DNA of 25,196 nt from JAIBBG01 sp043748015. Lineage in GTDB: Bacteria > Bacteroidota > Bacteroidia > Flavobacteriales_D > Sanyastnellaceae. Location: the NCBI GenBank assembly GCA_043748015.1, contig JAYTOA010000172.1, forward strand, positions 1-25,196, given 5' to 3'. Below the pieces are notes generated by a model. It had not been told where the DNA came from, searched no databases, and was given only the letters and a program-made list of their open reading frames with translations. A program made the translations under genes and the position numbers. Positions 15,469 through 23,559 of this stretch are shown one piece after another; position 1 is the stretch's first letter, and every line of letters begins with the position of its first letter.

Positions 15469-15867
15469 TACCTCTTTTGGTGTATTGATAGTTCTTTTTC
15501 TTCAATGAATGATTCAGATATAAATAGCAACAGAAATAGGGTAAAAAAACCGTTGTGTGCATTTGCTGCCCATTTTCGAATGGCTTCAGAACAATAGAGG
15601 CCGTCCTTCTAAGGCGGCCTCCATTTGGTTAAGTGAATAGTAACATAGTAACCTGTGGTCATTTTGTCTACACCCGAATCGTTACCCAAAGTGCGTCTTT
15701 AATTATCTGAAGCGAAATTGAGATGAATTTCTCAATCAGGAAATCACTAATATTCGCTATACCCTTTTGGTCGATAATGCATCTTTTCATTTTTGATTTT
15801 CTCTATTGGCCTGAAATGCCGATCTTTGCTAAGGATTCTGAGATTATCATTTCTCTCAATCTGCACA
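15469..15867. other. Intergenic stretch with one hairpin, no gene seen
   Basis: About 400 bases between the small Cys-rich gene and the S1 protein gene. The only clear structure is an inverted repeat at 15597-15621. Open frames reaching into this stretch from the S1 gene begin with hydrophobic, unconserved residues and are not believed. Confidence 0.55.
15597..15621. repeat. Inverted repeat / hairpin
   Basis: GAGGCCG pairs with CGGCCTC, and CCTT/AAGG extends the stem past one bulged T, leaving a 2-base loop (11 bp in total). ATTTGGTTAAG follows on the plus strand. No T run follows in either direction, so the terminator role is doubtful. Confidence 0.6.
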
Positions 15868-17007
15868 ATGATGAGCATTATACCAGGCACGATACAAGAG
15901 CTACCTATTTATGAAATCGTTCAAGAAGGTTATCTACTAGGCGAGGAAAATCAAACAGTTTTTATTCAAAAACGCGAATTGAAGCCTAAGAGTGAAGTAG
16001 GTGAGGTGGTTGAAGTTTTTACTTTTTACAACGAGGAAAGAGAACTCGAAGCAACAACAAGATTGCCCAATCTGCAGGTTGGTCAGATAGGTTGCTTCCG
16101 TGTTACGAATTCAAATGCCCTGGGTTCTTTTATCACAATTGGAACAAGAAGAGATATCCTCATTCCAAACACTGAACAAATTGAAACGCTGGAGGACGGT
16201 CGCATGGCTTTGGTGATTTTGTGTGAAGACAGTGAAGGCAAAAGATTGTTTGCGTCTACTAAATTGAATAGGTACTTGCGCAACGTTGACATGAACTATC
16301 AACGAGGCGACGAAGTGTCACTCATCATTGCGGAGAAAATAGATATTGGTAGAAGGGTAGTTGTTGACGGAAAATTCATTGGTGCACTTTTTCGTCAGGA
16401 GATGACGGACAATGTTCGACTCGGTGAACATGTCAAAGGCTTTGTCAGAAAAGTGGAAGGCAAGGACATCACTGTGAGCATGCAGCGCGAAGGAATGGAA
16501 CTCCTGGAAGATTCGAAAGAGAAGTTGATGAACTATTTGGAGTTGAACGGTGGATATGTGAGATTAACCGACGACACTGATCCTGAGGAAATAAAACTGA
16601 GACTTCATATGTCAAAGAAGGCTTTCAAGAAGGCCGCCGGTATGCTGTATAAGGAAGGAAAAGTATTGCTCACCAAGTTGGGCGTGAAAATTAATAAAAC
16701 TGGTGTCGTTCCCGAAAATTGGCAGAAGAATAAAATTTTTCAGGATGATGGTGATACTCCGCCATTGACTCAGGCAAATCCAAGGGAGCAAGAACGCACT
16801 GTTGAAGCAAGAAAAGCTCCTGTGAAAACACTTCCGGTTCGCAATGAAAACAAGAAGTTTGCTCCTCAGGTAAGCGAAGATAAAGTCGATATAAAACCGA
16901 AAACACCTTATGTCAAGAAAGAGGAAAGGCCGGTGCAACAGTCGGAGGATACAGAAGCTAAACCCGCACCTAAAAAGAAGGAGCTCACATTTAAGGGTAA
17001 AAAATAA
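15868..17007 (+). CDS. CvfB-like S1-domain RNA-binding protein
   Basis: A 379-residue cytoplasmic protein of the CvfB/YitL family. In order: an N-terminal S1-like barrel (YLLGEENQTVFIQKRELKP, about 20-75), a second S1-like unit around LGSFITIGTRRDILIPNTEQ, and a third S1 unit (IGALFRQEMTDNVRLGEHVKGFVRKVEGKDITVSM). A winged helix follows (ELNGGYVRLTDDTDPEEI...HMSKKAFKKAAGMLYKEGKV). Staphylococcal CvfB binds RNA and affects virulence gene expression; the role here is not known. Beyond the usual length (about 280) comes a 95-residue charged, disordered tail ending ELTFKGKK. The ATG at 15868 is chosen because the 25 extra upstream codons are hydrophobic and unlike the family. Its stop overlaps the next start (TAATG), suggesting coupled translation with the deacetylase. 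Confidence 0.85.
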   Translation: MMSIIPGTIQELPIYEIVQEGYLLGEENQTVFIQKRELKPKSEVGEVVEVFTFYNEERELEATTRLPNLQVGQIGCFRVTNSNALGSFITIGTRRDILIPNTEQIETLEDGRMALVILCEDSEGKRLFASTKLNRYLRNVDMNYQRGDEVSLIIAEKIDIGRRVVVDGKFIGALFRQEMTDNVRLGEHVKGFVRKVEGKDITVSMQREGMELLEDSKEKLMNYLELNGGYVRLTDDTDPEEIKLRLHMSKKAFKKAAGMLYKEGKVLLTKLGVKINKTGVVPENWQKNKIFQDDGDTPPLTQANPREQERTVEARKAPVKTLPVRNENKKFAPQVSEDKVDIKPKTPYVKKEERPVQQSEDTEAKPAPKKKELTFKGKK

Positions 17008-18002
17008 TGGCCTTCTTCAGCCGTATTCCTGATAAGGTTTTGAGATCAGCCCGATCCATTCTTTATTCCTTGCGCGCTGAGAAGTTGATCTATCGAACAC
17101 ATCGTCCCGGTGATGTCATTGTCATGTATCACAATGTGTTGCCACTTTTGAAAAGAGATCTGAACATGCGAAATGTTTCAGTGGCTGATTTCACTCAAAC
17201 CCTCAGTTACCTCAAGAAAAATTTCTGTGTAATTCCACTTCGTGAAATGCTTACGACAGAGTCAGACTTGCGAAGGATCGCCATTACTTTCGATGATGGC
17301 CTGGTGAATAATCTGAATTACGCATTACCTGTGCTGGAGGCTTTGAAAATGCACGCTACATTTTTTGTTTCAACGCCATGGATCAATGGTTCGGCTTCGC
17401 TATGGCCGGATCAACTGAGTCGTGTTTTACAAGAAGTGAAAGGCGATATTTTGTTTGGCAATCGAAAATTTTCGCGTGTTGTGCACAATCACTTTAAATG
17501 TATGGAATCCGGTGAAAGACTTGAAATGGCTTTGCTCAATGTGAATCATTCGGTTGTGGAAACATTCATTGCTCAACTTATTTCTGATCATGGAATCGAC
17601 CTCGAAAATGATCGTGCTCCGGAAGAAGAATGGCGAGTGATGAAGGGTGAGGAGATCAAAATTCTTGCGGCATCGAAGTTTGTTGAAATCGGCGGACACA
17701 CCGTTTCGCATAGAAATCTTTTGCATCTCAATGATCAGCAACTGAATGCTGAAATTGTCGAAAACAAACACTACCTTGAACAGATATGTAAGAAGGATAT
17801 CGACATGTTCGCTTTTCCATTTGGATGCTATTCTCAGAGAATTGTAAATGCATGTTATGACGTGGGATACGAACATCTCGTGGCTGTCACGGAAGCTGAT
17901 GAAAGGATTGTCTCGAAAAATGAAATCAGCTTTCGCTTAGGTTTGTACAACGACACCTCTGTTGTAGATCAACTCCATCTTATCAATAAATCTTTCGCTT
18001 GA
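17007..18002 (+). CDS. Polysaccharide deacetylase family protein (NodB-like)
   Basis: A 331-residue carbohydrate esterase family 4-like protein that would remove acetyl groups from a glycan such as peptidoglycan or an exopolysaccharide. Motif 1 is ITFDDG (93-98) with the catalytic base and metal-binding Asp, and motif 2 is GGHTVSH (229-235) with the two metal-binding His. VMYHNVLP (39-46) and AFPFGCYS (CE4 motif 3 region, F-P-F-G) are also typical. No signal peptide is evident, so it may act on cytoplasmic or lipid-linked intermediates. The start overlaps the S1 protein stop by one base (TAATG), and its stop overlaps the next gene (TTGA). With the following methyltransferase and O-acyltransferase it forms a glycan-tailoring set. 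Confidence 0.87.
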   Translation: MAFFSRIPDKVLRSARSILYSLRAEKLIYRTHRPGDVIVMYHNVLPLLKRDLNMRNVSVADFTQTLSYLKKNFCVIPLREMLTTESDLRRIAITFDDGLVNNLNYALPVLEALKMHATFFVSTPWINGSASLWPDQLSRVLQEVKGDILFGNRKFSRVVHNHFKCMESGERLEMALLNVNHSVVETFIAQLISDHGIDLENDRAPEEEWRVMKGEEIKILAASKFVEIGGHTVSHRNLLHLNDQQLNAEIVENKHYLEQICKKDIDMFAFPFGCYSQRIVNACYDVGYEHLVAVTEADERIVSKNEISFRLGLYNDTSVVDQLHLINKSFA

Positions 18003-18724
18003 AAAACATTGAAAAATGGTCGCCGTCAAGATTGATAAAGTTGGCAAAGTCTGATGAATTTGTCATTGATTGCTCTGCTGTTTATGCGGGTTCTTTGCAT
18101 ATTGCTGAACTTCAATGGCGACATTACCAACCCATTTTTTTAGAATACTGTAAGGGAAGAATGTTGGATTGTGGAAGTGGCGTGGCGCCGTATTTTGAAT
18201 TCCTCAGAAACCAGGTGACTTCGCATTATTGCATCGATTGGAGTGAGGAAAATCGCGTGCTGGAAATGCTCGATGAGAAAGTTGACTTGAATGCTAGCTT
18301 TAACCTCATTGAAAAAGATTTTGACTGTGCATTGCTTTCTGATGTTCTAGCTCATGTGAAGCACCCTTCCATTTTGATTGCGGAAATTGCGAAGCATCTT
18401 AAGTCAAACGGATATTTGGTCATCACTACTCCATTCGTTTACTGGATGTCAGAACATCCCCATGAATATTTTCACCCAACAGAGTTTGCACTTCGTAGTA
18501 TGTGTGGTGAAGCGGGCTTTGAAATTGTCCACCTCGAGCCGTATGGCGGCTATCCGGATGTATTGCTCGATACTTTGAACAAGGGATTGACATCTCGTTT
18601 TACCAATAGATTGTTTCGAATGTTGGCATCTGTGGTGAAAAAAACTTCGTGGTATAGGAAGTCAAACGAGAAAACAAAGTATTCTTATCCCCTTGGTTAT
18701 ACCATGGTGGCCAGAAAACTATGA
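17999..18724 (+). CDS. Class I SAM-dependent methyltransferase
   Basis: A 241-residue protein with SAM motif I MLDCGSGVAPYFEFL (55-69), an acidic strand end at YCIDWSEENRV, motif II-like CALLSDVLAHVKHP and motif III-like HLKSNGYLVITTPFVYW. This is the Methyltransf_11/UbiE-like layout found in many sugar and lipid O-methyltransferases of surface glycan clusters. The substrate is unknown. It begins with TTG inside TTGA, overlapping the deacetylase stop by 4 bases; the next ATG lies inside the SAM motif, so no other start works. Its own stop overlaps the next start (ATGA). This tight packing argues for a shared role with the deacetylase and the MBOAT protein. Confidence 0.82.
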   Translation: MKNIEKWSPSRLIKLAKSDEFVIDCSAVYAGSLHIAELQWRHYQPIFLEYCKGRMLDCGSGVAPYFEFLRNQVTSHYCIDWSEENRVLEMLDEKVDLNASFNLIEKDFDCALLSDVLAHVKHPSILIAEIAKHLKSNGYLVITTPFVYWMSEHPHEYFHPTEFALRSMCGEAGFEIVHLEPYGGYPDVLLDTLNKGLTSRFTNRLFRMLASVVKKTSWYRKSNEKTKYSYPLGYTMVARKL

Positions 18725-20448
18725 TGCACTGGAACGAAATTTTTGAATCCGTTCGTCACTTTTTTTTATTTGATCCTGCTGATCCGTTCATCTTTACAGT
18801 GCGGAGTTTCTGGGTCTTCTTTGCTCTTGTACTCGCTGTAGATGCATTCGTACACAAGAAGCAAACGATTCGACATGCATTCCTGTTTTTGGCAAGTATT
18901 TTCTTCTACTACAAAACAACAGGTATCTTTTTTATGCTTCTTGTCTTCGTTGCAGTTTGGGATTTTTTCATTGGCAAGAAAATTTATAGAACCCGTAACA
19001 AAGAACAACGAAAGGTCTGGTTGGCAGCAAGTGTTGTTACTAATCTCTCTATTCTGTTTTATTTCAAGTACGCGTACTTTTTTACAGATATCTACAATGC
19101 TGCACTCGGTGAGCAGGGACACGTGTTCAACTTTCTCGCACATTGGAGCAATGGATTCTTTGGTTCGCATTTCGAAGTGGACAAGATCATTTTACCCATC
19201 GGTATTTCTTTCTTCACTTTTCAAAGCATCAGCTATACGGTCGAAGTCTATCGCGGCCAATTGAAACCGGTAAAACGATTCACCGACTTTGCATTTTTCG
19301 TCACCTTTTTTCCCCAACTGGTTGCAGGCCCAATTGTACGCGCCACAGATTTTATTCCTCAACTCTACAAGCAATATCAACTCACACGTTTCGAATGGGG
19401 CCTTTCCATTTTCTGGATTCTCAATGGTCTTGTCAAGAAAGTTTTACTCGCCGATTATATCGCTGTCAATTTTATTGATCGCATTTTTATGAAGCCGGAT
19501 TCGTACACAGGATTCGAAAATCTGATGGCGATTTACGGTTATAGCTTGCAGGTATACGCCGACTTCTCGGGTTATACTGATATTGCCATTGGTGTTGCGT
19601 TGCTTATGGGCTTTCATCTCACCAAGAATTTCAATTCACCTTATAAAGCGACCAACGTTTCGGAATTCTGGAGACGATGGCATATGTCATTGTCCAATTG
19701 GTTGAAGGATTATTTATACATCCCTCTTGGTGGTAACAAGAGGGGAAGCATAGGTTCAGTGATCGCGCTTGGTGTTATTGTTTTCGTGGTGACAGCTCTT
19801 TCGAATTCGTGGCTGGTGCTTGCATTCAGTGCGCTTTTCATTGGCGCATGCCTTGTTCTCAGTCAGATATTTTCAAAATTCGAACAATGGGTAACTACCA
19901 ATCTCAACCTCATGATTACCATGGTGGCCGGCGGTCTTTGGCATGGCGCCTCCTGGAATTTTTTCATTTGGGGCGCTCTCAATGGTTTCGCATTGGTATT
20001 CTATAAAGTATGGAGGAGGATCAGTCCATGGGAAAACCATAAGGAAAAGTGGATTGTACGAGGATGGGCCATTTTTCTCACGTTCACTTTTATCACTTTT
20101 ACGCGCGTCTGGTTCCGCGCGGGAAGCAATACGTCGTGGTCTGGGTTAAATCAAACTCATGACATCGCCGCAGAGTTTTACGCGGCTACTTCCATGCTGC
20201 GACAAATATTCTTTCACATGGACTTGGGCGTAATTCCCAGTGTTATCGTGGGTTATTGGAATGTTTTTCTCGTCATTCTCATAGGTATGATTATACACTG
20301 GTTACCCGATTCGTTCAAAGATTGGTACCGTACCAAATTTTCAATGCTGCCGCTCTGGCTCATCGGGATTGCTTGTTGCGTCGCCATATTCTTTGTTTAC
20401 CAGATCATGTCCGCCGATATGCAGCCATTCATTTATTTTCAGTTTTAA
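18721..20448 (+). CDS. MBOAT-family O-acyltransferase (AlgI-like)
   Basis: A 575-residue polytopic membrane enzyme of the AlgI/DltB/PatA group, which moves acyl groups across or within the membrane onto extracytoplasmic glycans. Visible are a run of N-terminal helices, LPIGISFFTFQSISYTVEVY, FFPQLVAGPIVRATDFIPQL, YADFSGYTDIAIG, SPYKATNVSEFWRRWHMSLS with the first conserved His (about 321), YIPLGGNKRG, and GGLWHGASWNFFIWG with the catalytic His (about 408). AlgI-like proteins usually sit beside an SGNH/AlgJ- or DltD-like partner that finishes the transfer; none is found downstream, where an aminotransferase follows after 122 bases. The acceptor may be the glycan handled by the two genes before it. 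It starts with ATGATG overlapping the methyltransferase stop by 4 bases. Confidence 0.93.
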   Translation: MMHWNEIFESVRHFFLFDPADPFIFTVRSFWVFFALVLAVDAFVHKKQTIRHAFLFLASIFFYYKTTGIFFMLLVFVAVWDFFIGKKIYRTRNKEQRKVWLAASVVTNLSILFYFKYAYFFTDIYNAALGEQGHVFNFLAHWSNGFFGSHFEVDKIILPIGISFFTFQSISYTVEVYRGQLKPVKRFTDFAFFVTFFPQLVAGPIVRATDFIPQLYKQYQLTRFEWGLSIFWILNGLVKKVLLADYIAVNFIDRIFMKPDSYTGFENLMAIYGYSLQVYADFSGYTDIAIGVALLMGFHLTKNFNSPYKATNVSEFWRRWHMSLSNWLKDYLYIPLGGNKRGSIGSVIALGVIVFVVTALSNSWLVLAFSALFIGACLVLSQIFSKFEQWVTTNLNLMITMVAGGLWHGASWNFFIWGALNGFALVFYKVWRRISPWENHKEKWIVRGWAIFLTFTFITFTRVWFRAGSNTSWSGLNQTHDIAAEFYAATSMLRQIFFHMDLGVIPSVIVGYWNVFLVILIGMIIHWLPDSFKDWYRTKFSMLPLWLIGIACCVAIFFVYQIMSADMQPFIYFQF

Positions 20449-20570
20449 CTGCTATCCAACACGATTCTTACTTGTCGTGATTTCTTCATTTTTTAGTGCT
20501 CATTTCCTCTGCTGTTGGTTAAGTTTGCACTCCCACTCCTGTATTGTTTTGTGGGGATTTTGATTATTGA

Positions 20571-21788
20571 ATGGAACAAATATTAATGAGTAAGACGGGT
20601 AAGGTGTCACATCTGCTGAGTCAGTTAAATGAGTCAGCAACTCTCGCTATGGCGAGAATCAGCCGCGAGCTGGTGCAACAGGGACAAGATATTGTGAGCC
20701 TTTCTCTGGGTGAACCTGATTTCGATACACCGGATTTCATCAAAGATGCAGCGAAAGCCGCACTTGATAAAAACATCACGCACTATCCACCTGTAAATGG
20801 TTTTCTGGAAGTCCGCAAAGCCATCGCCGAAAAGTTTAAAAGAGACAATGGCCTGGAATATTCTCCTGATCAGATTGTTGTTTCAACGGGAGCCAAGCAA
20901 GCTATCGCCAATGCAATTTATGCACTCGTAAATCCGGGTGATGAAGTATTGCTTCCGAGTCCTTTTTGGGTGAGCTATGCTGAATTGGTGAAAATGGTGG
21001 GCGCTGTGCCGGTATTGTTGCCGGCTGTTGTGGAACAAGATTACAAGATTTCCCAGGCGCAGTTGAAAGCTGCTATTACGGAAAAAACGAAACTGATCAT
21101 TTACAGTTCTCCGTGCAATCCTACTGGCTCGGTTTATAGCAAACGGGAACTGGAAGGCTTTGCGGAGATTATCGAAAGCAAAGAAGATCTTTACGTAATC
21201 AGCGATGAGATTTATGAGTTGATTAATTTCACAGGAAAGACATATAGTATCGCGGCCATTGGCAATATGATTGATCGTACCATTACTGTCAATGGTGTGT
21301 CAAAAGCATTTGCTATGACTGGTTGGAGAATTGGCTATATCGGCGCTCCAAAATGGATTGCTGATGCGTGCAATAAAATGCAAGGTCAAATCACAAGTGG
21401 TGCTAATAGTATTGCTCAGATGGCTACATTGGCGGCTGTTTCAGCTGATCCATCAGTAATTAAACCGATGATTGAAACTTTCCATAAGAGAAGAGATCTC
21501 GTGTTTGATTTACTAAAAGAAATTCCGGGACTTAAAGTGAATATGCCTGAGGGTGCATTTTATTTCTTCCCTGATGTCTCTTACTATTTTGGTAAGAGAG
21601 ATGGCGAAACCACCATTCATAACGCAACGGATCTTTCCATGTATCTCTTGAAGAATGAAATGGTAGCTGTGGTTACCGGTGATGCCTTTGGTGATAATAA
21701 TTGTATCCGCATTTCTTATGCTGCATCTGAAAAAGTGCTTCGTGAAGCATTGAAGAGAATTAAGAACGGACTGTCTAATCTGAAGTAA
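20571..21788 (+). CDS. Class I PLP-dependent aminotransferase (aspartate-type)
   Basis: A 405-residue cytoplasmic aminotransferase of fold type I, class Ib (aspartate and/or prephenate aminotransferase group). Visible are SLSLGEPDFDTPDFI near residues 44-58, YPPVNGFLEVR, the substrate-binding VSTGAKQAI, SPCNPTGSVYS with the PLP-contacting Asn, ISDEIYELI with the Asp that pairs with the pyridine nitrogen, and SKAFAMTGWRIGYIG with the Schiff-base Lys245. An ornithine- or histidinol-type enzyme is less likely given YPPVNG and the length. In bacteria with the shikimate pathway, class Ib enzymes may also aminate prephenate, which would link it to aroA and aroK here. The Met at 20586 (MSKTGKVSHLLSQ) is an equally good start. 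HldE-type kinase follows after 9 bases, so the two are probably co-transcribed. Confidence 0.9.
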   Translation: MEQILMSKTGKVSHLLSQLNESATLAMARISRELVQQGQDIVSLSLGEPDFDTPDFIKDAAKAALDKNITHYPPVNGFLEVRKAIAEKFKRDNGLEYSPDQIVVSTGAKQAIANAIYALVNPGDEVLLPSPFWVSYAELVKMVGAVPVLLPAVVEQDYKISQAQLKAAITEKTKLIIYSSPCNPTGSVYSKRELEGFAEIIESKEDLYVISDEIYELINFTGKTYSIAAIGNMIDRTITVNGVSKAFAMTGWRIGYIGAPKWIADACNKMQGQITSGANSIAQMATLAAVSADPSVIKPMIETFHKRRDLVFDLLKEIPGLKVNMPEGAFYFFPDVSYYFGKRDGETTIHNATDLSMYLLKNEMVAVVTGDAFGDNNCIRISYAASEKVLREALKRIKNGLSNLK

Positions 21789-21797
21789 TATTTTTCA

Positions 21798-22811
21798 ATG
21801 ACCAAAGACGATCTCTATCAACTTTTTGAAAAATTCAACTCACTCACAGCACTCATTGTTGGCGACGTGATGATCGATGCTTATTACTGGGGGAAAGTTG
21901 ATCGCATTTCTCCGGAAGCTCCAGTTCCGGTTGTGCAAGTGCAAAAAAAGGAAAATCGTTTAGGTGGCGCGGCCAATGTTGCTCTCAATGTGAAGAATCT
22001 TGGTGCAAAAGCGATTATTTGTTCCGTTGTCGGTGATGGAAGCAAAGGCGATATTTTTCGTTCTACGCTGAAAGAAAATCAATTCACTACGGAAGGAATT
22101 ATCGATTCACCGGAAAGAATGACTACAGTGAAAACACGCGTGATTTCTCAAGGTCATCACTTGTTGCGCGTGGATGAAGAAATGACTGCTCCACTTTCTG
22201 CTACTGATGAAAGACATCTTTTGGATTGCGTAAAGGCCATTCTTTCAAGACAAAAAATTGATGTAATTATTTTTGAAGATTACAACAAAGGTGTGCTCAC
22301 CGAGAAAGTCATCTCAACGATTATTTCCTGGGCGAAGGAGAAGAATATTCCAACGACAGTTGATCCTAAAAGGGAAAACTTTTTTGCATATAAAGGGGTC
22401 ACACTTTTTAAACCGAATCTCAAAGAATTACAGGAAGGTTTGAAAGTTGACTTTGACAGGAAAGATTTAGACGCTCTAAAACATGCAATTCTGAATCTTG
22501 AAGAGAAATTGGGAAATGATATTACAATGGTGACACTCTCCGAATTGGGTGTGATGGCGAAAGACGCTAAAGGTTTTTACCACGAAAAAGCGCATCACAG
22601 AGAAATACTGGATGTCAGCGGCGCAGGCGATACTGTAATTGGTGTCGCTTCTCTTGCCTTGGCTGCAGGTGCAGATGCCCGCAATTTCGCCTCTCTGGCA
22701 AACCTTGCCGGTGGACTTGTTTGCGAAAAAGTTGGCGTTGTTCCTGTCAATCGTGATCTCCTTCTCGAAGAAGCTGTCAATAATATTTCATTCGAACAAT
22801 TCAGCATCTAG
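21798..22811 (+). CDS. hldA: D-glycero-beta-D-manno-heptose-7-phosphate kinase (HldE kinase domain)
   Basis: A 337-residue PfkB-family kinase that makes heptose-1,7-bisphosphate for the LPS inner core. VGDVMIDAYYWGKVDRISPEAPVPVV (in part, about 20-45), with the substrate-binding Asp, and GGAANVALNVKNLGA are diagnostic of RfaE/HldE-type kinases. DVSGAGDTVIGV (about 271-282) holds the anion hole and the catalytic Asp. VDPKRENF and FKPNLKEL are also typical. E. coli HldE fuses a nucleotidyltransferase domain to the C-terminus; here the protein ends after the kinase, so a separate HldC/HldE2 enzyme would be needed. It is placed between the aminotransferase and menG and near lpxD, another LPS gene. 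Confidence 0.88.
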   Translation: MTKDDLYQLFEKFNSLTALIVGDVMIDAYYWGKVDRISPEAPVPVVQVQKKENRLGGAANVALNVKNLGAKAIICSVVGDGSKGDIFRSTLKENQFTTEGIIDSPERMTTVKTRVISQGHHLLRVDEEMTAPLSATDERHLLDCVKAILSRQKIDVIIFEDYNKGVLTEKVISTIISWAKEKNIPTTVDPKRENFFAYKGVTLFKPNLKELQEGLKVDFDRKDLDALKHAILNLEEKLGNDITMVTLSELGVMAKDAKGFYHEKAHHREILDVSGAGDTVIGVASLALAAGADARNFASLANLAGGLVCEKVGVVPVNRDLLLEEAVNNISFEQFSI

Positions 22812-22830
22812 CCTGTTTGTATTTTTTACA

Positions 22831-23559
22831 TTGGAACAAGTCAAACCATATACAACTGAGGGCGAGAAAAAGGAGCAGGTTGCTGAAATGTTCAACAACA
22901 TTTCCGGCTCTTACGATTTTCTCAATCATTTCTTTTCACTTGGAATTGATGTGCTGTGGCGAAAAAAAGCGATTCGCATTCTCAAAAAAGATAAGCCGGA
23001 TTTGTTGATGGATGTTGCCACCGGCACAGGAGACTTTGCGCTGGAAGCTGTTCGCATGAAACTCGGCGCATCGAAAATTATCGGTGTCGATATCAGCGAA
23101 GGAATGCTGGAAGTTGGCCGCAAGAAAGTTGCTGCGAAAAAGTTGGAACCCATTATTGAACTGATCAAAGGTGATTCTGAAAATCTACCTTTCAGCGACG
23201 ATCACTTCGATGCTTTCACTGTTGCTTTCGGCGTGCGTAATTTTCAAAACCTCGATAAAGGCTTAAGTGAAATGTTGCGCGTTCTCAAACCCGGAGCACT
23301 CGGCGTTATATTGGAATTTTCAAGACCTCGTAAATTTCCTGTGAAGCAATTGTTTCGTTTCTATTTTAAATATGTAATGCCTACCATCGGTAAGTTGGTG
23401 TCTAAGGATCATCGCGCATATACTTATCTGCCGGAATCCGTAGATGCATTTCCGGCCGGTGGGGAATTTATCAACGTCATGAGAAAAAATGGATATCGCG
23501 ACTGTAGCTTCATTTCTTTGTCCGGTGGAATTGCATGTATCTATCTTGGTAGAAAATGA
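22831..23559 (+). CDS. menG: Demethylmenaquinone methyltransferase (MenG/UbiE)
   Basis: A 242-residue SAM enzyme that carries out the last step of menaquinone synthesis, C-methylation of demethylmenaquinone. Family signatures are KKEQVAEMFNNISGSYDFLN near the N-terminus, SAM motif DVATGTGDFALEAV, GVDISEGML, the mid-motif DAFTVAFGVRNFQNLDKGL and LKPGALGVILEFSRPR, and a C-terminal stretch with SLSGGIACIYLGRK. The TTG at 22831 gives MEQVKPYTTEG in front of the conserved part, as in Bacteroidetes homologues. The frame stays open 64 codons upstream, but that part lies inside the heptose kinase gene in another frame. Its stop overlaps the aroA start by 4 bases (ATGA), so both are translated from one message. 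Confidence 0.93.
   Translation: MEQVKPYTTEGEKKEQVAEMFNNISGSYDFLNHFFSLGIDVLWRKKAIRILKKDKPDLLMDVATGTGDFALEAVRMKLGASKIIGVDISEGMLEVGRKKVAAKKLEPIIELIKGDSENLPFSDDHFDAFTVAFGVRNFQNLDKGLSEMLRVLKPGALGVILEFSRPRKFPVKQLFRFYFKYVMPTIGKLVSKDHRAYTYLPESVDAFPAGGEFINVMRKNGYRDCSFISLSGGIACIYLGRK

Noticed and set aside
15793..15867. 25-codon N-terminal extension of the S1 protein
   Set aside because: Residues are hydrophobic and unlike CvfB N-termini; the ATG at 15868 starts just before the conserved region.
22639..22830. Longer N-terminus for MenG
   Set aside because: The 64 extra codons overlap the heptose kinase gene in another frame and do not resemble the family.
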